Source: Paludibaculum fermentans
GTDB taxonomy: Bacteria; Acidobacteriota; Terriglobia; Bryobacterales; Bryobacteraceae
Direction of reading: 5' to 3'
Assembly: GCF_015277775.1 (NCBI RefSeq)
Contig: NZ_CP063849.1
Coordinates: 5,719,501-5,783,500, forward strand
Length of the DNA stretch: 64,000 nucleotides
The notes under the pieces were generated by a model. The model saw only the letters and a list, made by a program, of their open reading frames with translations. It did no database searches and had not been told where the DNA came from. Every line of letters begins with the position of its first letter. Positions within the stretch are counted from its first letter, which is position 1. The translations under genes were made by a program, and so were the position numbers. Positions 1 through 8,600 of this stretch are shown here, piece after piece.

Positions 1-364
1 TCTCGACGTACACATCCTTACCCGCCTGCATGGCCCAGATGGCTGTCAGCGTGTGCCAGTGATTCGTCGTCGCAATCGTCACCGCGTCGATGTTCTTGTC
101 GTCGAACACGCGGCGCATGTCAGACTCGATCCTCGGCGACTTGCCGGTCTGCTTCTTCACGATCGCCGCTGCCGCTTCCGTGCGCCGGCCATCCGGATCC
201 ACCACCGCGGCCACCTCGATGTTGCCCGCCGGCAGCATCTCTTTGATATGCGCGGTGCCGCGCGAGCCCACTCCGATCACAGCGACGCGAACCTTGTCGT
301 TCGCGCCCGCCCACGATTGCGATGCCGCCGCCGAAGCAGCTACCAGAAATTGTCGTCGTCGCAT
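1..364 (-). CDS. Gfo/Idh/MocA family oxidoreductase (N-terminal part, runs off window)
   Basis: This gene reads leftward from an ATG at 364 and continues past base 1, so only about 121 residues are visible. The N-terminus is MRRRQFLVAASAAASQSWAG, a short Arg-rich leader like the Tat-type leaders common on exported Gfo/Idh proteins. A Rossmann dinucleotide-binding segment follows (VAVIGVGSRG near residue 32), then the family motif TNHWHTL near residue 103 and AGKDVYVE at the visible end, where the EKP motif would come next. The family comprises NAD(P)-dependent sugar dehydrogenases and related enzymes. It starts 28 bases after the GH109 gene and is probably the next gene of the same leftward operon. 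The substrate cannot be told from this fragment. Confidence 0.9.
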   Translation of the reverse strand, partial: MRRRQFLVAASAAASQSWAGANDKVRVAVIGVGSRGTAHIKEMLPAGNIEVAAVVDPDGRRTEAAAAIVKKQTGKSPRIESDMRRVFDDKNIDAVTIATTNHWHTLTAIWAMQAGKDVYVE

Positions 365-391
365 GATTCAGAATATGCCCTGGCACCCACC

Positions 392-1714
392 CTATGCGAG
401 CGCCGAGGTCGTGTCCACCGCGAAATACGGCTTCGCCGTCTTCCATTGCCCGCGCGTGAAATCCGGGAACGACACCGGCTTGCTGCCGCCCGCGATCGAT
501 TCCTGCGACAACGGCACCACCACGCTCATCGTCAACCCATCCTCCAGTGACAACGGCAGCGGCTGCTTGTCCCTTACCGCCTCCAGATACTTGTACAGCA
601 ACAGTGGATCCGTACCCCCATGACCCGCCGCTGTCTGGTCGACACCCGGCTTGTCGGACTTCACCGGCTTCCACCACGTGTGGTCGTACTTCGCCTGGTA
701 CGGTGGAAACGCCTCCCACTCGTGTACCTTCGGGCTGCGCCGCCACAGATAGATCGAGTTCCGCTCTTCGCTGTACACACCCTCGGTGCCCTGAATCATC
801 CAGCGGTTGTCGTACGGCCGCGGAAGCTGCATATCGTTGTTCAGCACAATCGTGTTGCCGCGCTTCGTCTTGATCAGGGACGACACAATGTCCCCCTGCG
901 CGTAGTGCCGCTTTGCCGCCGGATTGTCCGGTCCCAGCGTTTTCTCGAAGTAGTGATTGATCCCCAGCGACCGGCTGGCCATCGAGACGATACTGTCCAG
1001 CGCATCGCCGCAGTTGATATCCATCCAGCTCAGCACCGGACCCAGGCTGTGCGTCGGATACTGGTCGCAATTCCGCTGGATCAGATACTCGCCGCCCCAC
1101 CGCGCGTTGCCCTGCCGGTCGAAGTACCACGGAGTCCGGTTCACGCAGTCGTTCCCGTGCGCGCAGTGGCAGTGCACAATCTCACCTAGCAGGCCCAGCC
1201 GGATCATGTTCAGCACCGCCAGGTTGTCTCGCCGGAACGACCAGTTCTCCAGCATCATGCACGGCGACCCCGTCTTGTCGCGCGTCTCCAGCAGCTCCCA
1301 ACACCCCTCCACCGTCTGCGCCGCCGGCACCTCAACCCCCACCGCCTTGCCCGCCTTCATCGCCGCCAACGCCATCGGAACGTGATACTGCCAGGGCGTC
1401 GCCACAATCACCGCGTCCACATCGTTCCGCTCCACCAGGCGCCGGTAAGCTTCCTTCGATCCCGTGAACGTCGCCGGCTTCGGCTGACCCGCGGTTTGCA
1501 CCCGGTCCTGCCCCTTCGCCAGCGCCGCTTCATCCACGTCGCACAGGGCCGTCACCTGCACCCACGGCATGCGCAGCACCGGACCCAGCAGCGCCCCGCC
1601 GCGATTGCCCGTCCCGATGAAACCCACCCGCAGCGGGCGATCCTGGGCCGCCCCCTGCATGGCGGCGGCCGCGCCGATCACGGCGCTCTTGATGAACTCT
1701 CTGCGTTCCGTCAT
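392..1714 (-). CDS. GH109-type Gfo/Idh/MocA protein (alpha-N-acetylgalactosaminidase-like)
   Basis: A 440-residue protein. The ATG at 1714 has a good ribosome binding site (GGAAGGAAAGAG) and gives a Tat-like leader (MTERREFIKSAVIGAAAA). The Rossmann motif is GFIGTGNRGG. The usual EKP motif is replaced by VEVPAA, and it is followed by CMMLEN, YPTHSLGP, SMASRSLG and LPRPYDNRW. From family knowledge this set marks glycoside hydrolase family 109, which cleaves alpha-GalNAc by an NAD+-dependent oxidation/elimination route, rather than a plain dehydrogenase. The protein is probably exported to the periplasm. It lies three bases after the RidA remnant and downstream of a TonB receptor and DUF2264 gene, and across the divergent promoter there is a GH20 hexosaminidase, which fits an amino-sugar glycan locus. 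The precise substrate is inferred. Confidence 0.88.
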   Translation of the reverse strand: MTERREFIKSAVIGAAAAMQGAAQDRPLRVGFIGTGNRGGALLGPVLRMPWVQVTALCDVDEAALAKGQDRVQTAGQPKPATFTGSKEAYRRLVERNDVDAVIVATPWQYHVPMALAAMKAGKAVGVEVPAAQTVEGCWELLETRDKTGSPCMMLENWSFRRDNLAVLNMIRLGLLGEIVHCHCAHGNDCVNRTPWYFDRQGNARWGGEYLIQRNCDQYPTHSLGPVLSWMDINCGDALDSIVSMASRSLGINHYFEKTLGPDNPAAKRHYAQGDIVSSLIKTKRGNTIVLNNDMQLPRPYDNRWMIQGTEGVYSEERNSIYLWRRSPKVHEWEAFPPYQAKYDHTWWKPVKSDKPGVDQTAAGHGGTDPLLLYKYLEAVRDKQPLPLSLEDGLTMSVVVPLSQESIAGGSKPVSFPDFTRGQWKTAKPYFAVDTTSALA

Positions 1715-1716
1715 GG

Positions 1717-1845
1717 TTATCTCTTTCCTTCCGGGATGCGCGCAATCGCATCGATCTCTACCTTGATCCCGCTCCACAGCACGCCCGCCGAATAAGCCCC
1801 TGTCGACACCTGCTTGTCCGGATGCCGGATCTCCTGCTTGCTCAA
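1717..1845 (-). pseudogene. RidA-family remnant with internal deletion (42 codons)
   Basis: A short leftward ORF starts at a TTG at 1845, which overlaps the DUF2264 stop as TTGA. It has a good upstream site (AAAGGAGGAG) and stops at 1717, three bases before the GH109 ATG. The peptide begins MSKQEIRHPDKQVSTGAYSA, continues GVLWSG and then jumps to IKVEIDAIARIPEGKR. The first part matches the beginning of RidA/YjgF proteins (STGAYSAGVL) and the last part matches their C-terminal strand (VEIDAIA). The approximately 80 residues normally between them are missing. The frame is intact through the junction, so this looks like a clean in-frame deletion that kept translational coupling. It is unlikely to form the RidA trimer active site. 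It may be a relic, or a leader that couples translation of the GH109 gene. Confidence 0.7.
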
Positions 1846-3719
1846 GCCACTCCTCCTTTTCCTCGGGCCGGCCTGCACAGGAACGTCGCACTCAGCGCCG
1901 TCACCGGCTGCCGCAGCACCGTCTTCAATGTCAACACCGCACAGCGTGGCGCGAACAGGTGGATGTTCTCTCGCCCGAACACAGGCTCGAACCTGGACTC
2001 CACCACCGCCTCGTCATAGCCGCTGTACTCCGTCACGCCCACGCGCCCCAATGGGGCCGAGGCCGCCAGTCGCTGCCCGGCGCCCTTAATCTCAATCTGT
2101 TCATTCTCCGCGAATGGCAACGCGGCGGAACCCTCCCAGATCTCCACTTTCCTCGCAATTGCGCTCTCCGTAGCCTCCACCACATGCGAGCGAAACTCCC
2201 TGTCGCCATCCGGCCGGATCCTGCTGCGCACCCGAATCCGAATCCCTTCCACCACCGCCCACCACTCCGTCTCATATCCGCCGTCCACCAGCCGTCCGCC
2301 CTCCACACCGGCGCGCCCCGCAATCAGGCCGCTCGCCGGATCCCGGAACACCAGCGCGCTGTCCCACGTGGCCCTGTCCTTGCGCTTCGTGAAACAAAAG
2401 AAGAGTTGCCCGGAGTACGAGAACTTCGTATATCGGTCCCGGTAGATCGCATCAAACCGCCCGTTGTTCACGAAATGCAGCCGCGACTCGCCCGTGCTCT
2501 TGCACCCCGAAATCAGGACGCCCGGCCCCGCCAGGGCGGTGACGAAGTCCCGCTTCTCGCAGGGCAACTCTTCCTCTCTCTCTGTCCAGAACGCATCCCT
2601 GCGCGGGATCAGCAGGAACGCGAACGCCTGCATGCCCCAGTACGGATGGCCGTTGTCGATATACGACTCCGCGAACTCCGGCGTGCCCACCTCGGAGATC
2701 GTCTCCCGCAGCTTGCCCTTCTGCCCGTCGAACGCGCCATGCCCCCAGAAGAACGCCATGTTGCGCCGCACCAGCCCGCGCAGCAGCCCGGCCGAATGCG
2801 GCCATAAGCCTTGCCGGTACGCCAGCACCAACGCCGTCAATACCGCGAACCGGTACACCAGCGAGACGCCCATCATCGCATGCGCCCCGCTCGCCGAGAA
2901 CAACTCCGGAGCCTGCAGCATCAACTGCTTCACCCGCCCCTCAAAACGGCTGTTCCACTCCGGGTACTTTGCGCCGATGATCTCGCGCCAGTACAGATAG
3001 TGGCTCGCGAACACCCAGAACGAATAGTAATCGTGAATGTGCGTGCCCTTGCCGTCCGTATACCAGCCGTCGCCGGCATACATCGCGTCCATGGCCCTCA
3101 AATCGTCCAGCATCCAGGCTTCATCGCCGTGGAACTCGCTCCAACGCTCCGACAGCGCCAGCCGCACCGCCTGGTTCACCGCCGTGAACCACGCGAAATT
3201 GTTGTACCGCACCTCCCGCACCGTGCAGGACGCCAGCCACCTCTGCACGTTCTCGCGCTCCGCCACGGTTAGTGCGCCCGGCAGCCGGTCCCTGAGCAGC
3301 CACAGCGTCCAGGCCACCAGGGACGACTCCACCTGCCGCAGGTCGGGCTTCTCCGCTGGAGAAGGACCCCAATAATCCCGATGCTCCGGATCAAAAGCGT
3401 GCCGGTACACGCTGAGAATCGCCTGGAACAGCACTCCCTCCGCATCCCGCCCAGCCATCACGCAGGCCGCCAGCGCCGGCAGCATTCGCGACACGCTGCA
3501 ATACGTCTTCCCCGATCGCGAAAGACCGTCCGGCCGCTTGCTGCCACCCTCAAAATCACAAACCGCCAGGCTGTCGCTCGTTCTCTTCGCGTTGGTCAGA
3601 TACCCCTTCACCAGCGCGTTCAGCCAGGGCAGGTAGAACTCTCCGCTCACTGCGGGCATGCTCTCCTCCGAAAGCACACCCGCCAGTGCAACGGTGCCAA
3701 ACAGGTCACGTCTGGTCAT
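1842..3719 (-). CDS. DUF2264 domain-containing protein
   Basis: A 625-residue protein starting at ATG 3719 with a short Tat-like leader (MTRRDLFGTVALAG). Residues of about 25 to 380 form an alpha-helical domain with the DUF2264 pattern: DYWGPSP near 117, a WLASC helix, RYNNFAWF and GDGWYTDGKGTHIHDYYSFW. A beta-rich C-terminal part follows. DUF2264 proteins are found in polysaccharide utilisation loci and have an (alpha/alpha)-barrel-like fold, but no reaction is firmly assigned. The gene is 15 bases downstream of the TonB receptor gene and overlaps the RidA remnant by four bases, so it is co-transcribed with both. A role in processing an imported glycan is inferred from this context only. Confidence 0.8.
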   Translation of the reverse strand: MTRRDLFGTVALAGVLSEESMPAVSGEFYLPWLNALVKGYLTNAKRTSDSLAVCDFEGGSKRPDGLSRSGKTYCSVSRMLPALAACVMAGRDAEGVLFQAILSVYRHAFDPEHRDYWGPSPAEKPDLRQVESSLVAWTLWLLRDRLPGALTVAERENVQRWLASCTVREVRYNNFAWFTAVNQAVRLALSERWSEFHGDEAWMLDDLRAMDAMYAGDGWYTDGKGTHIHDYYSFWVFASHYLYWREIIGAKYPEWNSRFEGRVKQLMLQAPELFSASGAHAMMGVSLVYRFAVLTALVLAYRQGLWPHSAGLLRGLVRRNMAFFWGHGAFDGQKGKLRETISEVGTPEFAESYIDNGHPYWGMQAFAFLLIPRRDAFWTEREEELPCEKRDFVTALAGPGVLISGCKSTGESRLHFVNNGRFDAIYRDRYTKFSYSGQLFFCFTKRKDRATWDSALVFRDPASGLIAGRAGVEGGRLVDGGYETEWWAVVEGIRIRVRSRIRPDGDREFRSHVVEATESAIARKVEIWEGSAALPFAENEQIEIKGAGQRLAASAPLGRVGVTEYSGYDEAVVESRFEPVFGRENIHLFAPRCAVLTLKTVLRQPVTALSATFLCRPARGKGGVA

Positions 3720-3734
3720 CTCTGAAGCATCCCT

Positions 3735-6700
3735 TTAGAAGAGGATGCGCACTCCGCCCGTGATCAGGCGGGAGTAGGCGTTGCCGTTCAGGCCGCGGAT
3801 CTTGCCGTAGTCCGCACTGTCCATATTCATGTTGGGGTTGGTGAAGTTCGGATGATTGGGCAGGTTCCTCGCCTGGCCCTGCACCCGCATGCTCCACCGC
3901 TCAGTGAGGCGAACATCCTTGAAGACACCCGCGTCGATCTGCATGATGCCCGGCCCCGTCACCGTACCCACGCCCGCATTCCCGAACCGGCCCGCGAAGA
4001 CACTCTTCCCGTCCGCGCTCAGGAACGGCGCCTTCGTGAACGCCGCCGTATTGAACCACGCCTCCGTCGTCTTCAAGCCCGTATCCGGATCCTGGCCCGC
4101 CACCACATCCGGCCGGTTGCGGGAGGAACAGTCAGTGCCGGCCTGGCAGTGGCTCGTGAAGAATGGCGTCAGGTGCGGACCGCTCTGGAACATCATGATG
4201 CTCGAGACCGTCCACCCGCCCGCGATCCCATCCACCAGCCGGTTCCAGCTGCGGCCCCAGTGCCGCCCGCGGCCCAGCGGAACGTCCCACAGGAAATCGG
4301 TCAGCAGCCGGTGATACGGAATGCCCACCATCGGTCCGCGCCAGTAGCGCGGATCGAACCGGTTGTTCAAATCCGCCGGGATCTCGTTCGAGAAGTTCGC
4401 GACGTTCGGATCCGTCTCCACATTGCTGATCCCCTTCGCGAACTTGTAGGAGTTCGTCACCGTCAACCCGCCCAGGCCCAGCAACCGGTGCTGGAAGGTC
4501 AGGTCGTGATAGCTGCTGCTGCCGCCGTTCGCGCGCAGGCGCACCTGCCGGTAGTTTGGATACTGGCGAGCCGACGCCGGCAGGTTGTTGTAGCCCACCG
4601 TGTTGGGCGCCACCTCATTGATGTTCGGCGACGTCACCAGCCCGACGCCGTGGTTGCCGGTATACGTGACGCGCACTGAGTTGCGCCGCGCCACTTCGCG
4701 CTCGATCGTGAAACTCCACTGCTGCGTGTAGGGATCCCGGAACCGGATCGCGTTGGCCGAGCTGAAGTTCAACGTGCCCACCGCGACGTTGCCCAGGTCC
4801 GCCAAAGAGTTGGACGTGTTCGGCCAGACAATGGAATGCGAACTGGTCGCGTCGTTGAAGGTGTTGGTGAAGATCTGCTGGCCCGACGTGTGAATGTCCG
4901 TCATGCCCGCGAAGAACGGCCCCAGGACGCGCACCGTGTAGAGGCCGTAGCCCGCTCGCAGCACCGTCTTGTTGTTGTTGAACGGCCGCCACGCCACGCC
5001 GATGCGCGGAGCGAAGTTGTTGCGGTCCGTGAACCTCAGCCGCCCCGGAATGCCCGCCTGGTCCGCCGTCAGGATCCTGGCAGTGCCAATCGCGTTCACG
5101 AATCGGGGCGTCGCCATCGCCCGCGAGGCCTCCGAAGGCACCACCACATCGCCGTTGGCCGACCCCTGCAGGAAGTTCGCAATGTTGCCCTTCGCATCCT
5201 CGAACGGCGAGTGCAGCTCGTAGCGCAAACCCAGGCTGAACGTCACCTTCCGCAACCGCCACTCGTCCTGCACAAAGAACCCGTAGTGGTTCGTGCTCGC
5301 ATCCACACCCGGACCCGGCTGCGTCTGGTTCACCACCGTCGGCACGCCCAGCAGGAAGTTGGCGAAGGGGTGATTCGTACCCCGCGTCAGGTTGTTGTCG
5401 AACGTGAACGTACCCAGTTCCCCATAGCCGCCCGCCGGCTGCTGGAAGTTCAGCCAGTGCACCTGCACGCCGGCCTTCACTGTATGGTGTCCGGCCTGCC
5501 ACGTCACGTTGTCCCCAAACTCGTAGGTATGCGTGACCAGCGGCTGGTCCTTCGCGCGGCCAAACGCCGTGTACCCGCTGATGTTCACATTCGAGGCGCC
5601 CGAAATATCCGGGATGCTCGACGTCACCAGCTTCAGCCCCGTATCCTGCAGGAAGTCCCGCGCCCGGATCCCCGACAGCGTCACATCCTTCAGCAGGCTG
5701 AAGCCGAAGCGCGCCTCGTTGATCAGGTTCGGCCGGATCACGAAGTTGTCCGACAGCACCATCGTGTGCGAAGGCGTCAAAGTCTGCAGCCCACCCTCCG
5801 ACTCGAAGTTCGTCGCCGCCTTCCGGTTATAGGCCTTCCAACTGTACCGGCCGAACACATTGTGACGGTTTCCGAAGTAATGGTCGACCCGCACGTCGTA
5901 GTTCTGCTGGATTTCCGGAGCGTTGTCCTGCAGGTAGAAATACAGGTTGCTCGCCACGTTCACCGGTCCGATGTACTTGTCCGCAATCTTCCGGCTCACG
6001 CTGTTGATCCGGCTCGCCGGAATGATGTTGCCCGCGAACGGCTGGTTCGTCGCCGGATCGTTGATCACTATCTTCTGCGCCGTCGTCAGGAACCGCGAGA
6101 AATCGCCCTGCCGGATATCATTCTCCGGCACCGTGATTCCACTGGTCGAGTTGCGCACCAGCCCATACTTCGTCAGCCGCTCATACGCCGTGAAGAAGAA
6201 CGTCCGGTTCGGAATGATGCGCCCGCCTACGTTGCCGACAATGTCGTTGTTCACTTCACGCGGCAGCACGCCGTTGTTCACCTGCTTCGCGAAGTACGAC
6301 GGGTTCGCCCGCATCGAGTTGCCGTAGTAGTTGTACAGCACAGACCCGTGATACGCGTTCGTGCCCGACTTCGTGATCGTCGTGATGCTGCCCATCTGCG
6401 CGAACTCGGCGTTGTTGTTCACCGAGCTCACCTTCAGCTCCTGGATCGTGTCCGTCGACGGGAACAGCCCTTCCGCCCGCAACCCGATGCCGTTGTCGCG
6501 AATGTTCGTCGACAGGATGCCATCCACCGAAACGTCGTTCTGGTACACCATGCCGCCCGACAGCGAGAACTGCCGCTCTTCGCTCACTCCTAACTGCGAC
6601 TCCGAGAATAGCCCCAGCACCCGCGCCGGCGACGTGGCCGCCGACCGGTACATGAACGGACCCTTCAACAGTTGCTCGTTGCTCCGCACCGACGAGACCG

Positions 6701-7115
6701 TGGGTGTCTCCGTGTTCACCAGCGGCGCGCTCGCCGCCACTTCCACCGTCGATGCCACCTCACCCACTACCAGGCCCGCGTCCATGCGGACAATCTGCCG
6801 CGCCTGCAACTCGAAGTTCGCCGTCGCGAACCTCTTGAACCCGGCCATCTCGATCACAATCTTGTACTCGCCTTGGGGTACATTCAGGAACTCATACAGG
6901 CCGTCCGGCGAAGTCGTGGCCTGCCGCGTCACGTGGGTCCTGACCTCCAACAGTCCGACCTTCGCGTTCGGAACCGCCCCGCCCGTGGAATCGGCCACCT
7001 GTCCGACAACCGAGCCAAATGTGGATTGCGCCGCCACCGGGGCGGATAGTGACGAAACCAACAGCAGGAGAACGAACAGGGGCCCTGCCGGACTCTTGAG
7101 CTTCACAGCTTTCAT
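3735..7115 (-). CDS. TonB-dependent receptor, Oar-type with carboxypeptidase-regulatory domain
   Basis: An 1126-residue outer-membrane protein. The ATG at 7115 is preceded by a near-perfect Shine-Dalgarno sequence (AAGGAGGT, 7122-7129). Residues 1-29 are a signal peptide ending PVAAQ. Residues of about 31-115 form a carboxypeptidase-regulatory/SdrD-B-like beta-sandwich (GSVVGQVADSTGGAVPNAKV, YEFLNVPQGEYKI), followed by a plug (about 120-230) and a large beta-barrel ending in a terminal Phe (GGVRILF), as outer-membrane proteins do. Family members move oligosaccharides or other large substrates across the outer membrane using TonB energy. It is first in a leftward operon with DUF2264 and GH109 genes and has its own sigma70-like promoter. 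The likely substrate is a glycan fragment; that is inference. Confidence 0.93.
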   Translation of the reverse strand: MKAVKLKSPAGPLFVLLLLVSSLSAPVAAQSTFGSVVGQVADSTGGAVPNAKVGLLEVRTHVTRQATTSPDGLYEFLNVPQGEYKIVIEMAGFKRFATANFELQARQIVRMDAGLVVGEVASTVEVAASAPLVNTETPTVSSVRSNEQLLKGPFMYRSAATSPARVLGLFSESQLGVSEERQFSLSGGMVYQNDVSVDGILSTNIRDNGIGLRAEGLFPSTDTIQELKVSSVNNNAEFAQMGSITTITKSGTNAYHGSVLYNYYGNSMRANPSYFAKQVNNGVLPREVNNDIVGNVGGRIIPNRTFFFTAYERLTKYGLVRNSTSGITVPENDIRQGDFSRFLTTAQKIVINDPATNQPFAGNIIPASRINSVSRKIADKYIGPVNVASNLYFYLQDNAPEIQQNYDVRVDHYFGNRHNVFGRYSWKAYNRKAATNFESEGGLQTLTPSHTMVLSDNFVIRPNLINEARFGFSLLKDVTLSGIRARDFLQDTGLKLVTSSIPDISGASNVNISGYTAFGRAKDQPLVTHTYEFGDNVTWQAGHHTVKAGVQVHWLNFQQPAGGYGELGTFTFDNNLTRGTNHPFANFLLGVPTVVNQTQPGPGVDASTNHYGFFVQDEWRLRKVTFSLGLRYELHSPFEDAKGNIANFLQGSANGDVVVPSEASRAMATPRFVNAIGTARILTADQAGIPGRLRFTDRNNFAPRIGVAWRPFNNNKTVLRAGYGLYTVRVLGPFFAGMTDIHTSGQQIFTNTFNDATSSHSIVWPNTSNSLADLGNVAVGTLNFSSANAIRFRDPYTQQWSFTIEREVARRNSVRVTYTGNHGVGLVTSPNINEVAPNTVGYNNLPASARQYPNYRQVRLRANGGSSSYHDLTFQHRLLGLGGLTVTNSYKFAKGISNVETDPNVANFSNEIPADLNNRFDPRYWRGPMVGIPYHRLLTDFLWDVPLGRGRHWGRSWNRLVDGIAGGWTVSSIMMFQSGPHLTPFFTSHCQAGTDCSSRNRPDVVAGQDPDTGLKTTEAWFNTAAFTKAPFLSADGKSVFAGRFGNAGVGTVTGPGIMQIDAGVFKDVRLTERWSMRVQGQARNLPNHPNFTNPNMNMDSADYGKIRGLNGNAYSRLITGGVRILF

Positions 7116-7173
7116 GGGTTGACCTCCTTCATGCCGCCGCTTTGCACGAAGCTCCAGCGGCCGGCATTGCCGC

Positions 7174-7203
7174 AGTGTAGGGGCGAATACGATCGCCAGT
7201 CAA
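7174..7203 (-). promoter_or_regulatory. Sigma70-like promoter of the leftward TonB receptor operon
   Basis: On the minus strand there is TTGACT (bases 7203-7198), an 18-base spacer, and TACACT (7179-7174). This is close to the TTGACA/TATAAT consensus and lies about 60 bases upstream of the TonB receptor ATG at 7115. No competing match is nearby. Confidence 0.6.
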
Positions 7204-7228
7204 GAAGAAAATAACAGAAACAAAACTT

Positions 7229-7240
7229 TCTATCGATAGA
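7229..7240. promoter_or_regulatory. 12-bp perfect palindrome, candidate ROK operator
   Basis: TCTATCGATAGA reads the same on both strands and sits between the two divergent promoters, just upstream of the leftward -35. The 9-mer AAACTTTCT occurs at 7223-7231, overlapping it, and again at 7276-7284. The second copy lies in a perfect GAAA-C-TTTC dyad (7275-7283) just upstream of the rightward -35. The ROK regulator encoded next door is the obvious candidate to bind here; this is inference. Confidence 0.45.
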
Positions 7241-7285
7241 CGCGCTTCCGTAACACATCGAATGTTCTCTTATGGAAACTTTCTC

Positions 7286-7314
7286 TTGACACACACGCCC
7301 GTTCATCCTACGAT
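7286..7314 (+). promoter_or_regulatory. Sigma70-like promoter of the rightward ROK operon
   Basis: TTGACA at 7286-7291, a 17-base spacer, then TACGAT at 7309-7314. The transcript would start near 7321, only about 8 bases before the ATG at 7329. The message would therefore be almost leaderless and would start inside the GGGAGG ribosome binding site at 7319-7324. Confidence 0.6.
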
Positions 7315-7328
7315 CGCTGGGAGGCCCG

Positions 7329-8594
7329 ATGAAGTACGTCAACACTCAAAAGGAACGCGATGCCGGAGTCATCCTCAATGTCGTTCGGAACTTCGGACCC
7401 CTCTCCCGCGTCGAGATCCACCGTCTCACCGGCCTGCGTACCAGCACCATCTCTCAGTTGACCAAGGAACTTCTCAGCGAGCGCCGCCTCGAGGTCGCCG
7501 GACTCAGCGATAACCCCACGGGCCGCAAGCAGGTCCTCCTGCGCGTCAACCAGGAACAGGGCTTCCTCCTCGGCATCGAGTTCGACTCCGAAACCGTCGT
7601 CGCCGGCGTCATGGACCTCGCCCCCCGCATTCGCGGCCTCGTTCGCGAACCCACCCGCCTCGATGGTGGCGAAACGGCGCTCGTCGATCAGTTGAAAGAC
7701 TGTGCCCGCAGGGCGCTCGCGGAAGCCGGGGTCTCGGCCCGCAGCCTCCGCGGCATCGGCATCGCCGACGTCGGCCTGGTCAATCGCACCCAGGGCATCT
7801 CCGTCCTCTCTTCTCAGTTGGACTTCTGGCGCAACGTCCCCCTCGTCAAAATCTTCGAGGACGCCTTCCATGTCCCCACGTTCGTCGAGAACGCTACCCG
7901 CTGCCGCGGCAATGCCGAACGCCTGCTCGGCGCCGGCGAATCCAACGACGACATGATCTATGTCGAATATGGCGCCGGCATCGGCTCCGCCCTCTTCTCC
8001 GGAGGCCGCGTCATTGAAGGCCGCCGCACCAGCGCCGGTGAATTCGGGCACACCCGCGTCAGCATGGCCAATATCGCCTGCAAATGCGGTAGCTTCGGCT
8101 GTCTCGAAGCCGTCGCCGGCTCGCCCGCCCTCGCCCATCGCTTCCGCGAGATCATCCGCGAAGGCGGCTCATCTCTCGCCCTCACGCGGACAGGCGGCGA
8201 TCCCCTGCGCGTCACCGGTTGGGATGTCCTCGAAGCCGCGCGCGCCGGCGACAAAGTCTGCCTCTCCATTTCAGAAGAGATGTGCCGCTACCTCGCCATC
8301 GGCCTCGCCAACCTGGTAAATCTGCTCGACCCCGCCCGCATCGTGCTCGATCAACGCCTCGAAATCTGCGGTGCCGGCTTCCTCGACCAGATCCAGCGCA
8401 CCGTGCGCCTCCAGGCCCTCAGCCATCTCACTGAGGATCTCGTTATCTGTTTCGGCTCGCTGGGCGACACCGCCGGTGTCCTCGGTGCGGGCCTGCTGAG
8501 CCTGGAAGAGCTGTTCACCATCCCCGAACTGAAGACCCCGCAGTATCTGCGCGAGGGCGGCTCGGGCCGCATGAAGCTCTCCACCAGCGACTAG
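7329..8594 (+). CDS. ROK-family transcriptional regulator (zinc-motif type)
   Basis: A 421-residue protein. An N-terminal winged helix-turn-helix occupies about residues 10-70 (GPLSRVEIHRLTGLRTSTISQLTKELL), followed by a ROK sugar-kinase-like domain. The ROK signature and zinc site are complete: GAGIGSALF, GEFGHTRV and CKCGSFGCLE near residues 255-265, typical of NagC/Mlc-like repressors. The kinase-type catalytic segment at VENATRCRGNAERL is degenerate, with R where kinases have the DxG/DN pattern. A sensor rather than a sugar kinase is therefore likely. It is first in a rightward seven-gene operon and diverges from the TonB receptor operon, with palindromes between, so it probably controls both in response to a sugar derivative. 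Confidence 0.9.
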   Translation: MKYVNTQKERDAGVILNVVRNFGPLSRVEIHRLTGLRTSTISQLTKELLSERRLEVAGLSDNPTGRKQVLLRVNQEQGFLLGIEFDSETVVAGVMDLAPRIRGLVREPTRLDGGETALVDQLKDCARRALAEAGVSARSLRGIGIADVGLVNRTQGISVLSSQLDFWRNVPLVKIFEDAFHVPTFVENATRCRGNAERLLGAGESNDDMIYVEYGAGIGSALFSGGRVIEGRRTSAGEFGHTRVSMANIACKCGSFGCLEAVAGSPALAHRFREIIREGGSSLALTRTGGDPLRVTGWDVLEAARAGDKVCLSISEEMCRYLAIGLANLVNLLDPARIVLDQRLEICGAGFLDQIQRTVRLQALSHLTEDLVICFGSLGDTAGVLGAGLLSLEELFTIPELKTPQYLREGGSGRMKLSTSD

Positions 8595-8600
8595 AACCGT

